Shown here one piece after another: positions 51,653-60,212 of a DNA stretch of 64,000 nt. The DNA comes from Henriciella litoralis (GTDB lineage Bacteria > Pseudomonadota > Alphaproteobacteria > Caulobacterales > Hyphomonadaceae), in NCBI RefSeq assembly GCF_002088935.1, contig NZ_NCSS01000006.1:1086407-1150406 (forward strand). Direction: 5' to 3'. A program made the translations under genes and the position numbers. Within the stretch, counting starts at the first letter, position 1, and each line of letters starts with the position of its first letter. The notes beneath the pieces are model-generated. The model ran no database searches, was not told the origin of the DNA, and worked only from the letters and a program-made list of their open reading frames with translations.

Positions 51653-52552
51653 ATGTTTGAAGAGATCGTTTATGAAGTTGAGAGCGGCCGCGCCCGCATC
51701 ACGCTGAACCGGCCTGACAAGCTGAACGCGCTGACGTTGAAAATGCAGGCTGAAATGTCAGAGGCCCTCTGGCAGGCGGACAATGACCGCGCCGTCCATT
51801 GCGTTATTATCAAGGGCGCAGGTCGGGGCTTTTCTGCGGGGTATGATCTTTCCGGCTCGGCCAGCGTACCAGTGTCCCGATTAGACGCAGAGACGAAAGC
51901 GACACGCGGCGGCCGGTCTGTCGATGATGATATTTGGCAACTGGAGCGCGCCCAGCGCTACCGCATGGCCATCTTCGACATGCACAAACCCGTCATCGCG
52001 CAGGTTCACGGCCCCTGCGTCGCAGGCGGAACCGACATTGCCCTCCTCTGCGACATGGTGATCATCGCCGATGATGCGACCGTCGCTTTCCCGGCTGGCC
52101 GCAACCTTGGCGCCCTGCCCAACCAGATGTGGCTCTACAATGTCGGCCCGCAATGGACCAAGCGCCTGATGCTGACCGGCGACTCTATCACCGGCACCGA
52201 AGCCGCCCAGCTCGGCTTTGCGATGAAATCCGTCCCGGCTGACAGGCTGGAAGCCGAAGTCGAAGGCCTCGCCGACCGCATGGCGCTGATCGACGCCGAC
52301 ATCCTTGCCGCAAACAAGCGCGCGGTAAATCTCGGCATGGAGCTGATGGGCGCACGCACAATGCAGCGTCTCGCCGCGGAGAATGATGTACGCGGCCACC
52401 AGGCCGCCAGCGCGCGTTCCTTCATCAAACATGTCGGCGATGTTGGCCTGCGTGAGGCTCTACGAGACAGGGATGCCCCCTTCGGCGATGGCCGCGCCCG
52501 TGTGAATGGCCCGGAAATCAGGGACAGCGATGGCAGGCTGGTTGAGGACTAA
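51653..52552 (+). CDS. Enoyl-CoA hydratase/isomerase family protein
   Basis: A 299-residue crotonase-fold protein. The oxyanion-hole motifs are GRGFSAGYDLSG (about 60-71) and HGPCVAGGTDIALLCD (about 118-133). The position of the usual catalytic Glu after the second motif is filled differently (DDATVAFPAGRNLGALP), so hydratase activity is not assured; isomerase, hydrolase or lyase members share the fold. It is probably translated with the amidohydrolase gene (9-nt gap). It is followed by a large inverted repeat at 52564-52644. Confidence 0.87.
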   Translation: MFEEIVYEVESGRARITLNRPDKLNALTLKMQAEMSEALWQADNDRAVHCVIIKGAGRGFSAGYDLSGSASVPVSRLDAETKATRGGRSVDDDIWQLERAQRYRMAIFDMHKPVIAQVHGPCVAGGTDIALLCDMVIIADDATVAFPAGRNLGALPNQMWLYNVGPQWTKRLMLTGDSITGTEAAQLGFAMKSVPADRLEAEVEGLADRMALIDADILAANKRAVNLGMELMGARTMQRLAAENDVRGHQAASARSFIKHVGDVGLREALRDRDAPFGDGRARVNGPEIRDSDGRLVED

Positions 52553-52563
52553 GCACCCGCGCC

Positions 52564-52644
52564 CTCGTCCTTCGACTTCGCTCAGGATGAGGGCTTATTG
52601 AGACGGTGGGACGGGGCTCATCCTGAGCGAAGTCGAAGGACGAG
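52564..52644. repeat. 28-bp perfect inverted repeat of the CTTCGACTTCGCTCAGGATG type
   Basis: Arms at 52564-52591 and 52617-52644 are perfect reverse complements over 28 bp with a 25-nt loop. The core CTTCGACTTCGCTCAGGATG is a repeat widely dispersed in bacterial genomes; a half copy lies at about 47377. It sits between two convergent genes, so it could also stop transcription from both sides. Confidence 0.85.
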
Positions 52645-52654
52645 CCCGGGCATG

Positions 52655-53272
52655 CTACCTCGCCTGCCCCGCCATCCATGCCTCACGAGAAATTTCCCAC
52701 ACTTGAGACGCCCGCGTAGAACCATCTGGTCGCACGCTCTCGATATCGCCTTTGTATGCAAAACCCGTTTTCTGAAACAGCTTCTGGATACGGATATTAT
52801 CAAGCGCGGTCGTATTGCAAAGGAGGTCCAGATCGAGCGTTTCAAACATCCAGGTGAACGTCCGCGCCATACCGGCGCCGCCCTGCCCCTTGTTCTGCAC
52901 GTCTGGCCGCATCGCACCGGCCACTTCGCCCGCCGCCCATTCCGGCCAGACCCTGAGTTCGGAATAGCCCGAAATGTCTCCCGCCTCATCAAAGTTCAGG
53001 GAGAGCAGACCTTCCCCACACGCGTGTGCCGCAAGGTTCTTGTCGATCAGCGCCTCCACCGATGCCATCGTCAGGGGCCTCGGAAGCGAATAGATCCAGC
53101 GATTGACTTCCGGGTCCGCCAGAAACGCCAAAAGTTTCGGTACATCGGCGGGGGTCGCAATACGGGTCGATGCTGCCGTGCCGGGCAGCGCGTCGACACC
53201 GCGAACAGCCGCCCGGATAGCTTCTTCCCGTTTAGCAGACGTCCGATTTCGGCTGAAGGGAATATCGTCCAT
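52655..53272 (-). CDS. GNAT-family N-acetyltransferase
   Basis: A 205-residue acetyltransferase. The acetyl-CoA-binding region is in VAGAMRPDVQNKGQGGAGMARTFTWMFE (Q-x-x-G-x-G/A type loop) and the C-terminal beta-bulge is TALDNIRIQKLFQKTGFAYKGD, typical of RimJ/RimL-like GNATs. I start at ATG 53272, 4 nt after the ribokinase stop; the longer frame runs into that gene. The operon nucleoside hydrolase/ribokinase/GNAT suggests modification of a nucleoside-related compound or is incidental. Acceptor unknown. Confidence 0.82.
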   Translation of the reverse strand: MDDIPFSRNRTSAKREEAIRAAVRGVDALPGTAASTRIATPADVPKLLAFLADPEVNRWIYSLPRPLTMASVEALIDKNLAAHACGEGLLSLNFDEAGDISGYSELRVWPEWAAGEVAGAMRPDVQNKGQGGAGMARTFTWMFETLDLDLLCNTTALDNIRIQKLFQKTGFAYKGDIESVRPDGSTRASQVWEISREAWMAGQAR

Positions 53273-53276
53273 GCCG

Positions 53277-54140
53277 TCAACCTTGCGTCTTGAGAAAAGC
53301 CTCGACCTCTTCGCGCGTTGGGAGGCTCGGCTGCGCACCTTCCTTCGTCACAGCAAGCGCCCCGGCGGCCGAGGCAAACCTCAGCGCTTCGCCAGGATCC
53401 TGCCCTTCGGCCAGCGCAAGCACCAGCGCGCCGCAGAACGTGTCGCCTGCGCCTGTCGTATCGACAACAGGCACAGAGAAAACAGGCATGTGCACGAGTT
53501 CCTTCCCAGACCTGTAGAGCACCGCACCCGCACCGCCGAGTGTCAACGCAACAAGGCCATCGCCCCGGTGAAGATTGTCGCCATAAAACGCGGCTTCGAC
53601 CTCGTTGACGATCAGAAGGTCGGCGCGTTCCAGCAGCCCGATTGGCGCGGGCATCGCGGGCGCGAGGTTTATGGCAAAAAGAGAAGTCTCAATGTCACTC
53701 GCCGCCATGACGGCTGCGACAGGCACTTCAAGCTGGCAGAGAACCGCGTCGCACGCCGACGTTTTCCTGACATCGCTGGCAGAGAGGTTAGCATTCGCGC
53801 CGCTCGCGACAACGATCTGGTTTTCCCCCTGCGCGTCGACGGCGATCAGCGCAACACCGGTGGCGTCGTCTTCGTCTTCAACAATACCGAAGAGATCGAC
53901 CCCATCCCTCTTCAACAGAGCCAGTGCCGCCTCCGCGTTCGCATCCCGGCCAACGCGCGCGATCATCGACCCATCCGCGCCAAGCCGTCTTGCCGCAAGC
54001 GCCTGATTGGCACCCTTGCCACCGGGGTGCTGGGCGAAGGTCGCACCCGTCACCGTTTCGCCAGCCACTGGCAACGTTTCTGCCCGCGCGACCAGATCCA
54101 GATTGACCGAGCCGACGACCGTAATCTGCGGGGCCGTCAT
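53277..54140 (-). CDS. rbsK: Ribokinase (PfkB family)
   Basis: A 287-residue sugar kinase. The N-terminal PfkB signature is HPGGKGANQALAARRLGADGSMIARVG (about 38-64). The C-terminal signature with the catalytic Asp is VDTTGAGDTFCGALVLAL (about 233-250). Ribokinase phosphorylates ribose at O5. It overlaps the nucleoside hydrolase gene by 4 nt, so ribose released from nucleosides would be phosphorylated and enter the pentose phosphate pathway. Other pentoses cannot be excluded. Confidence 0.9.
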   Translation of the reverse strand: MTAPQITVVGSVNLDLVARAETLPVAGETVTGATFAQHPGGKGANQALAARRLGADGSMIARVGRDANAEAALALLKRDGVDLFGIVEDEDDATGVALIAVDAQGENQIVVASGANANLSASDVRKTSACDAVLCQLEVPVAAVMAASDIETSLFAINLAPAMPAPIGLLERADLLIVNEVEAAFYGDNLHRGDGLVALTLGGAGAVLYRSGKELVHMPVFSVPVVDTTGAGDTFCGALVLALAEGQDPGEALRFASAAGALAVTKEGAQPSLPTREEVEAFLKTQG

Positions 54141-55072
54141 TCGCCGTACCGTCCGAGCTGTCCCAGCATTTCAGAAAACACGGAGTCGGCATCCGCCTTG
54201 TCATACCAGAGCACGTGGCCGTCTTCTGTGAAGGTCGGCACAGTCTTGCCGAAGCGCTCACCCGGTTCGGTCACGACCGTCACGGTCGCCTTGCGTCCTT
54301 CGAAAAGATCTGGCCGCAATAGCGAAAGCAAGGTTGACGGGTCATGCAGCGGCGCATGGCGCGCTTTCGCCTTCTCTTCCAGCTTGTTTGAGGCCGCCAG
54401 AAGGTCCGCTGCCGCCAAGGCCTGTTTCGAACCAAGCGCCCGCACCCGCTCCACCTGGTCATCGCTCATGCGAATCTGGTGGGTCACATCGAGATTGAGC
54501 ACGCGCATGTCGATGCCAGACTGGAAGACGATCTGCGCGGCATGCGGATCGGCGAAAACGTTGAACTCGGCATGCGGGGTAATATTACCGCCCTCGCGGT
54601 CAGCGCCGCCCATAACCACGATTTCCTTGACGCCTCGGGCAATATCCGGCGCCATGGTCAGCGCCAGCGCAACATTCGTCATTGGCCCCGTCACAATCAG
54701 TGTTGCCGGAAACCCCTTCGTGGCGCGCAACGTGCGGATCAGGAAATTGACGGCATGGGTGCGTGACCCACGGATTTCAGGCTTGGGAAAATCAATCCCG
54801 CCAAGACCGGTTGAGCCATGAAAGTCCTCGGCGGTCACGGGATCACGCATCAAGGGCACCGGCGCGCCTGCACAGACCGGCACATCGCGGCCGCCGCCTG
54901 CAAGCTCGCGGATGATCCGGGCATTGAGATAGGTCAGTTTGCCGGGCACATTTCCGGCCACAGTTGTGATGCCAATCAGGTCCAGCCGATCGCTGGCCGC
55001 AAAGGCAATAAGCAAGGCGACTGCATCATCCAGACCCGGATCACAGTCGATTATGATTTGTCGTTTTCTCAT
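54137..55072 (-). CDS. Inosine/uridine-preferring nucleoside hydrolase
   Basis: A 311-residue nucleoside hydrolase. The calcium-binding signature IIIDCDPGLDDAVALL is at residues 6-21, followed by GRDVPVCAGAPVPL and TGLGGIDFP. It also has IVTGPMTNVALAL (about 125) and EFNVFADPHAAQIVF (about 165, with the conserved Asn, Asp and His). It splits nucleosides into base and ribose. It starts a three-gene operon with ribokinase and a GNAT protein. There is no signal peptide, so it acts in the cytoplasm. Confidence 0.9.
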   Translation of the reverse strand: MRKRQIIIDCDPGLDDAVALLIAFAASDRLDLIGITTVAGNVPGKLTYLNARIIRELAGGGRDVPVCAGAPVPLMRDPVTAEDFHGSTGLGGIDFPKPEIRGSRTHAVNFLIRTLRATKGFPATLIVTGPMTNVALALTMAPDIARGVKEIVVMGGADREGGNITPHAEFNVFADPHAAQIVFQSGIDMRVLNLDVTHQIRMSDDQVERVRALGSKQALAAADLLAASNKLEEKAKARHAPLHDPSTLLSLLRPDLFEGRKATVTVVTEPGERFGKTVPTFTEDGHVLWYDKADADSVFSEMLGQLGRYGE

Positions 55073-55175
55073 TGTTTCAGAACATGAAGCCAGACTTTTA
55101 GTTCCGGCAAGGGCTGGCAGGCAGATTGTTTGCCCCTAAGTGTTTCAGGGTACGCTTAAAAAGGAGCCTCCACAC

Positions 55176-55883
55176 ATGTCGATCTCGACCAAATCCCTCG
55201 ACTACGAACACGCCGGACAGACCTATGAAGGGTATCTGGCCCTGCCAGATGGCAAACCCAAAGCCGTTGTTGCCATCGCCCACGCATGGGGCGGGCAGGA
55301 CGAATTCGACCACGGCAAAGCAAAAATGCTGGCCGAGTGGGGCTATGCCGGTTTTGCGATGGACGTTTATGGAAAAGGCAGACGCGGCAGCACCACGGAG
55401 GAATGCCAGGCCCTGATGGAGCCGCTCGCGTCCAACCGGTCAGAGCTTCAGAACCGTCTGAAACTCGGTCTGGAAACGGCGAAAAAGGAATCAGGCTGCG
55501 ATACTGCGGCCGCAATTGGCTTCTGCTTTGGCGGCCTTTGCGTGCTCGATATGGCGCGCGCTGGCATGGACGTTGACGGCGTTGCCTCCTTCCACGGCCT
55601 ACTCGGCGCCCCCGGCAACACCGATGGTCACAAGACCAAGTCCAGCATTCTCGTTCTTCACGGCTGGGATGACCCGATGGCAAAGCCTGAAGACGTGATG
55701 GCCTTCACCAAGGAAATGACTGAGGCCGACGCCGACTGGCAGCTGCATGCCTATGGCGGCACGATGCACGCCTTCACCAATCCGGGCGCAAACGACCCCG
55801 ATTTCGGCACAGTCTACAATCCGAAGGCCGAACGTCGCAGCCTTGCGGCGCTGAAAGACTTCCTCGGCGAATTGTTCGACTAA
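55176..55883 (+). CDS. Dienelactone hydrolase-family protein
   Basis: A 235-residue alpha/beta hydrolase. The nucleophile is Cys in GFCFGG (about residue 115), as in dienelactone hydrolases. The acid is Asp in HGWDDPMA (about 165) and the base His in GTMHAFTNPGA (about 196). I start at ATG 55176, which has a strong AAGGAG; an upstream in-frame ATG at 55140 precedes that site. Many family members act on lactones or esters other than dienelactone, so the role is open. A hairpin follows the gene. Confidence 0.87.
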   Translation: MSISTKSLDYEHAGQTYEGYLALPDGKPKAVVAIAHAWGGQDEFDHGKAKMLAEWGYAGFAMDVYGKGRRGSTTEECQALMEPLASNRSELQNRLKLGLETAKKESGCDTAAAIGFCFGGLCVLDMARAGMDVDGVASFHGLLGAPGNTDGHKTKSSILVLHGWDDPMAKPEDVMAFTKEMTEADADWQLHAYGGTMHAFTNPGANDPDFGTVYNPKAERRSLAALKDFLGELFD

Positions 55884-55894
55884 TCCTTAAGCAC

Positions 55895-55923
55895 CGGACC
55901 TATCGCCCCGGGCGGTAGGTCCG
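55895..55923. terminator. Hairpin between convergent genes
   Basis: CGGACCTATCGCC at 55895-55907 pairs with GGCGGTAGGTCCG at 55911-55923 over 13 bp with one T-G pair and a 3-nt loop. It is 12 nt after the dienelactone hydrolase stop codon. No T-run follows on the plus strand, so termination efficiency is uncertain. The rest of the gap to 56018 holds nothing I can call. Confidence 0.6.
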
Positions 55924-56018
55924 CTCTGCATTCGCCTCCATATCTTCCCGGTCAATCAGGGCGATCCGGGTGTTTCCCGCGCGGCCTGGTGGCGAAAGAG
56001 GAATGAATACCACGCCCG

Positions 56019-57392
56019 TCAGCCAGAAACAGCGACGAGCCCAGCGAACAGATAGAGGCAGACGGCACCTGCGCCGGCCAGCAAAGCGTAGGGTAGCTGG
56101 GTGCGCACATGATCGATATGGTCACATCCAGCCGCAAGACTGGCGATAATAGACGTGTCAGAAATGGGTGAACAGTGGTCCCCAAAGACGCCGCCGCCGA
56201 GCACGGCTGCAAGCGCAAGCGATGGCGGAACGCCGCTCCCCAAAGCCAAGGGGAGTGCCACGGGCACCAGAATGCCATAGGTGCCCCAGCTGGTTCCCGT
56301 CGTGAAAGATGCTATCCCGGCAACCACGAAAATAATCGCCGGTAAGGCCCAAGCCAGCGGGAAGCCAGCGGCCAACCCTCCGAGGAATTCGCCTGTACCA
56401 AGCTCCTTCAGGCTGGCGCCGAGAATGAGCGCAAGGAAGATAACGGCAACGGCGGGCAACAAGTCCCCCATGCCCTTAAAGCCGGTCTCGATAAGGTTTT
56501 TCTCTGACGCTCGGCGCGTACGGGCGAGCATGATGAACGCCGTCGCCGTTGCAAGGCAAACCGCCCAGAGAATGGACTGGGACCCGGACCCTTCGAGGAT
56601 GTTGCCGCCGCCTGTCCATACCATGAAACCGAGCGCGCCGAAGACGAGAACCGCCAATGGCAGGCCCATATTCATCGGGTGACCAGGCGCATCGCTCTGC
56701 TCATCAGTCGGGACAGGGCTGACGCGAACCTCAGCTTCCACACTCCGCAGCGGGCCGAAAGTGCGATCGGAAAACACGGTGACCCAGACCACGGCAAGGG
56801 TCAGCCAAGCGTAGAAATTGAGCGGAACAGTCGCAATGAGGACCGAAAGCGGGTTTGAGAAGGAATACTCGGAAATGAGCGCCAGAACATAAGCGCCCCA
56901 GCCGTTTAGCAGGATCAGGACGCTGATCGGCGCAGAGGTGGAATCGATGATGTAGGCCAGTCGCTCCCGGCTCATTTTCAGGCGATCAAACAGTGGGCGG
57001 CCCATGATCCCAGTGGCGAGCAGGCTGATATTGGTCTCGACGAAGATCAGCATGCCAACGAGCGTCGTCACCGCCCCTGCCCGGCGCCGCGTACCCGCTG
57101 CGCCGGTGCGCACCAGCCAGTCCACCATGCCTGAAATACCGCCTGACCGGCGCATATATTCGATCAGCGCACCGATGATCAGGCAAAACAGGAGGATACG
57201 CGTATTCCCGCCTCCGCCGAGCACGGACACGCCCCGCTCGATGCCATTCAGCAAGCCCATCGCCGGGTTGAAACCGGCCATGAGCGTCTCTGATAGCCAG
57301 ATGGCAACGCCGAGTGCCCAATAGACATTGCGTGTCCATACAGCGATGGCGAGCGCAAGGATGGGCGGCGCGATTGTCAGCCAATCAGACAT
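56019..57392 (-). CDS. NhaC-family Na+/H+ antiporter-like membrane protein
   Basis: A 457-residue inner-membrane protein with about eleven hydrophobic segments. The NhaC signatures are ASFTTGTSWGTYGILVPVALPLA at about 357-379 and GGGVFGDHCSPISDTSIIAS at about 394-413. The second is the conserved GxxxxGDxxSPxSDT block. These proteins exchange Na+ for H+ or, in some cases, metabolites such as malate/lactate. It is 21 nt downstream of the M19 dipeptidase gene in the same direction. It might re-export or import ions linked to dipeptide use, or transport an organic acid. Confidence 0.87.
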   Translation of the reverse strand: MSDWLTIAPPILALAIAVWTRNVYWALGVAIWLSETLMAGFNPAMGLLNGIERGVSVLGGGGNTRILLFCLIIGALIEYMRRSGGISGMVDWLVRTGAAGTRRRAGAVTTLVGMLIFVETNISLLATGIMGRPLFDRLKMSRERLAYIIDSTSAPISVLILLNGWGAYVLALISEYSFSNPLSVLIATVPLNFYAWLTLAVVWVTVFSDRTFGPLRSVEAEVRVSPVPTDEQSDAPGHPMNMGLPLAVLVFGALGFMVWTGGGNILEGSGSQSILWAVCLATATAFIMLARTRRASEKNLIETGFKGMGDLLPAVAVIFLALILGASLKELGTGEFLGGLAAGFPLAWALPAIIFVVAGIASFTTGTSWGTYGILVPVALPLALGSGVPPSLALAAVLGGGVFGDHCSPISDTSIIASLAAGCDHIDHVRTQLPYALLAGAGAVCLYLFAGLVAVSG

Positions 57393-57413
57393 GTCCGCCG
57401 CCCTGCCAGCGCG

Positions 57414-58772
57414 CTATTTCAAGAGCGGCGGCGACGTCAGCTGGCTTGTGCGGGCAGCTTCGGCCTCCCGCAGCAGCCGGAGCATGTTGCCGCTCCAGAA
57501 CTTCTGGACATCTTCCTCGCTATAGCCAGCTTCGAGAAGCGCAGCGGTCACTTTCGGCAGGAAGGTGATGTCCATCATACCTTCGACACCGCCGCCGCCA
57601 TCCCAGTCGGCGCCCATACCGACATGATCGGGGCCAACAAGATCGAGGGCGTAGAGCGTTTGCTCCATGAATTTTTCAAAGCTGGAGCGAGGCGGCGGGA
57701 ATTTTGCGTCCACGTCGCGGCGCGCTTCGAGGTATTTGGCCATCGTGTCGGCGTCCATGCTGGAAAACTCGCCATATTTGGCGGTCAGCCCCGCAAGCGC
57801 CTCGGAGCGCTCTGCCGAAGGCTCCAGTAGCTCAAGATAGGATCCAAGCGCGTTCATCTGGATCACGCCGCCATCTTCTGCGACAGCGATCAGCAATTCG
57901 TCCGGCACGTTGCGGAAATGCTCATACATCCCGTCGACGCCCGTGTGGGAAAGGATCAGCGGGGTGCTGGACACTTCGATCATGTCATACACGGTCTCGT
58001 CGGCGGCATGTGAGCCATCGAGGATGATGCCGAGTTCATTGGCCTTGCGGACGAGCTCTTCGCCGAGCGGAGAAAGCCCGCCAAAGGCTTCGGAGGACAC
58101 ATCCGTCGCGCTATCGGCGAACTGGTTATCGCGGCCATGAACCGGTCCGACCATGCGAACACCGCCAATGTAGAACGTTTCAAGCAAGGAGATATCCGTG
58201 CCGAGCGGATAGGAGTTCTCGATGCTCTGATAGACGACCCGTTTGCCTTCATCCGCAATGCGCTGCGCATCGTCGGCGGTGAACGCCAGCTCGACCTCAT
58301 CGGCATATTTGCCTGCAAACTCGCGAATGGACATCTGACGCAGCAGCGCCGAGTTGCGCGCGGAGGCGTAAGACGCTTCATCCAGCGGCCCTTGCGGGGT
58401 GTAGATGACCCAGAAGCCGCCATCCAGACCGCCTTCTTTCATGCGAGGCAGGTCCACCTGTGTTCCGTTTTGCTCATAGGACTGGCGTTCAGAGAAGGTG
58501 TAGGCCGGCGTGTGGAAGAAGGCTGGCGTGTCGAGGTGGGTATCCAGGACCAGCATGCGCTGATGAAGGGCGAGGATATCCGAGGCGACACCGGATACCG
58601 GGACAATGGGTTTATCCGCCGTGTTGGCAGAATGCGGCTGAGCTTCCGGACTACCGGCTGGCGCCGACGGAATGATCTCGCTGCCGCTCGGCTCTGCGTC
58701 AGGGTTGCAGGCGGACAAAACTATCAGGCTACCTGCTGCTAGCAGGACGTATTTCAGGGGCGTCTTGGACAT
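57414..58772 (-). CDS. Membrane dipeptidase (peptidase M19) lipoprotein
   Basis: A 452-residue lipoprotein (lipobox VLSAC near residue 22), starting at ATG 58772. The M19 zinc site is visible: HxD in LDTHLDTPAF, bridging Glu in SIENSYPLG, His in PVHGRDNQFADSA, His in LDGSHAADETVYD and the substrate Asp/Arg regions in LSHTGVDGMYEHFRNVPDE and MGADWDGGGG. Renal-dipeptidase-like enzymes cleave dipeptides and some D-residue dipeptides. Envelope anchoring means it works on periplasmic dipeptides. It is co-directional with RarA (73 nt) and NhaC. Confidence 0.9.
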   Translation of the reverse strand: MSKTPLKYVLLAAGSLIVLSACNPDAEPSGSEIIPSAPAGSPEAQPHSANTADKPIVPVSGVASDILALHQRMLVLDTHLDTPAFFHTPAYTFSERQSYEQNGTQVDLPRMKEGGLDGGFWVIYTPQGPLDEASYASARNSALLRQMSIREFAGKYADEVELAFTADDAQRIADEGKRVVYQSIENSYPLGTDISLLETFYIGGVRMVGPVHGRDNQFADSATDVSSEAFGGLSPLGEELVRKANELGIILDGSHAADETVYDMIEVSSTPLILSHTGVDGMYEHFRNVPDELLIAVAEDGGVIQMNALGSYLELLEPSAERSEALAGLTAKYGEFSSMDADTMAKYLEARRDVDAKFPPPRSSFEKFMEQTLYALDLVGPDHVGMGADWDGGGGVEGMMDITFLPKVTAALLEAGYSEEDVQKFWSGNMLRLLREAEAARTSQLTSPPLLK

Positions 58773-58845
58773 GGGACGAGCTCCGCTTCGATTTTCAGTT
58801 GGGGCGATACCACCAGAGTCTTGCCATTGCCGCAATGTAACAGTC

Positions 58846-60153
58846 TCAGGAAGAGCGCGTTTTACGCAAGTCTGCCCAACGTTTCAGCCGTTCGGCGATC
58901 GGACCTTCACGCCCTGCCCCCTTGGGCTGATAGAAAACCGGCCGATCCATGCCGTCCGGGAAATAGTTCTGACCGGAAAAGCCCTCTTCCGCGTCGTGGT
59001 CATAGGCATAGCCCTTGCCGTAACCTTCGCCCTTCATGAAGGCAGTCGGCGCGTTCAGGATATGCTTGGGCGGCATCAGTGAGCCGGTCTCCTTTGCGGC
59101 GCGCTGGGCAGCTTTCCAGCCGACATAGACGGCGTTGGACTTCGGCGCCGTCGCCAGATGCACGACAGCATGCGCGAGCGCGAGTTCGCCTTCCGGACTG
59201 CCAAGGCGCTCATAGGTCCGCGCCGCTTCGGCTGTGATCATCAGGCTTGTCGGGTCAGCAAGCCCGATATCCTCACTCGCCATGCGCACCAGTCGGCGGG
59301 CGAGATAAAGCGGGTCTTCGCCGCCTGTGATCATCCGGGCAAGCCAGTAAAGCGCTGCATCGGGGTCTGATCCGCGCACGGACTTATGCAGCGCAGAGAT
59401 GAGGTTGTAGTGCTCCTCCCGGTCCTTGTCATAAGCTGGCGCGCGTTTCTGGAGGGCGGTGGAGAGCTGCTCAGCCGTCAGCGCCTTGCCATCATCAGCC
59501 AGCGTGAAAGCCTGCTCGGCCAGGTTCAACATGTAGCGGCCATCGCCATCGGCCATATCGACGAGCGCTTCGCGCGCACGCGGCTCAAGCGGCAGTTTGC
59601 GGTCTTCCAGCTTTTCGGCGCGCTGCAACAATTCTTCCAGCGCCTCTGGCGTCAGACGTTTCAGCGTCAGCACGGCGCAACGCGATAGCAGAGCGCCATT
59701 GATCTCGAAGCTTGGGTTCTCCGTTGTTGCGCCAACCAGCGTGACCACACCCGCCTCGACGAAGGGAAGAAACCCATCCTGCTGGGCACGGTTGAAGCGA
59801 TGGATCTCATCAACAAAGAGCAGCGTGCCCTTGCCGGTGTTGCGCCGGTTCTCGGCCCGGTCAAAGGCCGCGCGCAAATCCTTCACGCCGGAGAAGACCG
59901 CGCTGATCGCCTCGAATTCGAGATCGGTTTCCTTGGCGAGCAGCCGCGCAATGGTCGTCTTGCCGACGCCGGGCGGGCCCCAGAAGATGATTGAAGAGAG
60001 GCGCTTCGTAGCGAGCATCCGCCCCAGCGCGCCGTCCGGCCCGATCAGATGATCTTGCCCGACCACTTCGGACAGCTTCGCCGGACGTAGCCGGTCCGCC
60101 AGGGGCCGAGGCGCCTCATCGGCCATACCAGATGCAGAGAAGAGATCACTCAT
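58846..60153 (-). CDS. rarA: Replication-associated recombination protein A
   Basis: A 435-residue AAA+ ATPase of the RarA/MgsA/WRNIP1 family. Walker A is FWGPPGVGKTTIARLLA (about 60-76), Walker B is LLFVDEIHRFN (about 114-124) and sensor 1 is GATTENPSFEINGALLSRC. The C-terminal tetramerisation region includes MITGGEDPLYLARRLVRMASEDIGLADP and FPDGMDRPVFYQP. It acts at stalled replication forks with SSB and the clamp loader. It is divergent from the TauD-like gene. Confidence 0.95.
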   Translation of the reverse strand: MSDLFSASGMADEAPRPLADRLRPAKLSEVVGQDHLIGPDGALGRMLATKRLSSIIFWGPPGVGKTTIARLLAKETDLEFEAISAVFSGVKDLRAAFDRAENRRNTGKGTLLFVDEIHRFNRAQQDGFLPFVEAGVVTLVGATTENPSFEINGALLSRCAVLTLKRLTPEALEELLQRAEKLEDRKLPLEPRAREALVDMADGDGRYMLNLAEQAFTLADDGKALTAEQLSTALQKRAPAYDKDREEHYNLISALHKSVRGSDPDAALYWLARMITGGEDPLYLARRLVRMASEDIGLADPTSLMITAEAARTYERLGSPEGELALAHAVVHLATAPKSNAVYVGWKAAQRAAKETGSLMPPKHILNAPTAFMKGEGYGKGYAYDHDAEEGFSGQNYFPDGMDRPVFYQPKGAGREGPIAERLKRWADLRKTRSS

Positions 60154-60212
60154 GGCAAATCCCTAGCCCACGCCGCGCGCCGTGATAAGCTCGCAACTGG
60201 AGGAAACGCATC

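Noticed and set aside
53103..54821. Long plus-strand open frame (572 codons) opposite the GNAT, ribokinase and nucleoside hydrolase genes
   Set aside because: It is the antisense shadow of three well-recognised minus-strand genes. It has no domain, no start context and an Arg/Ser-rich composition.
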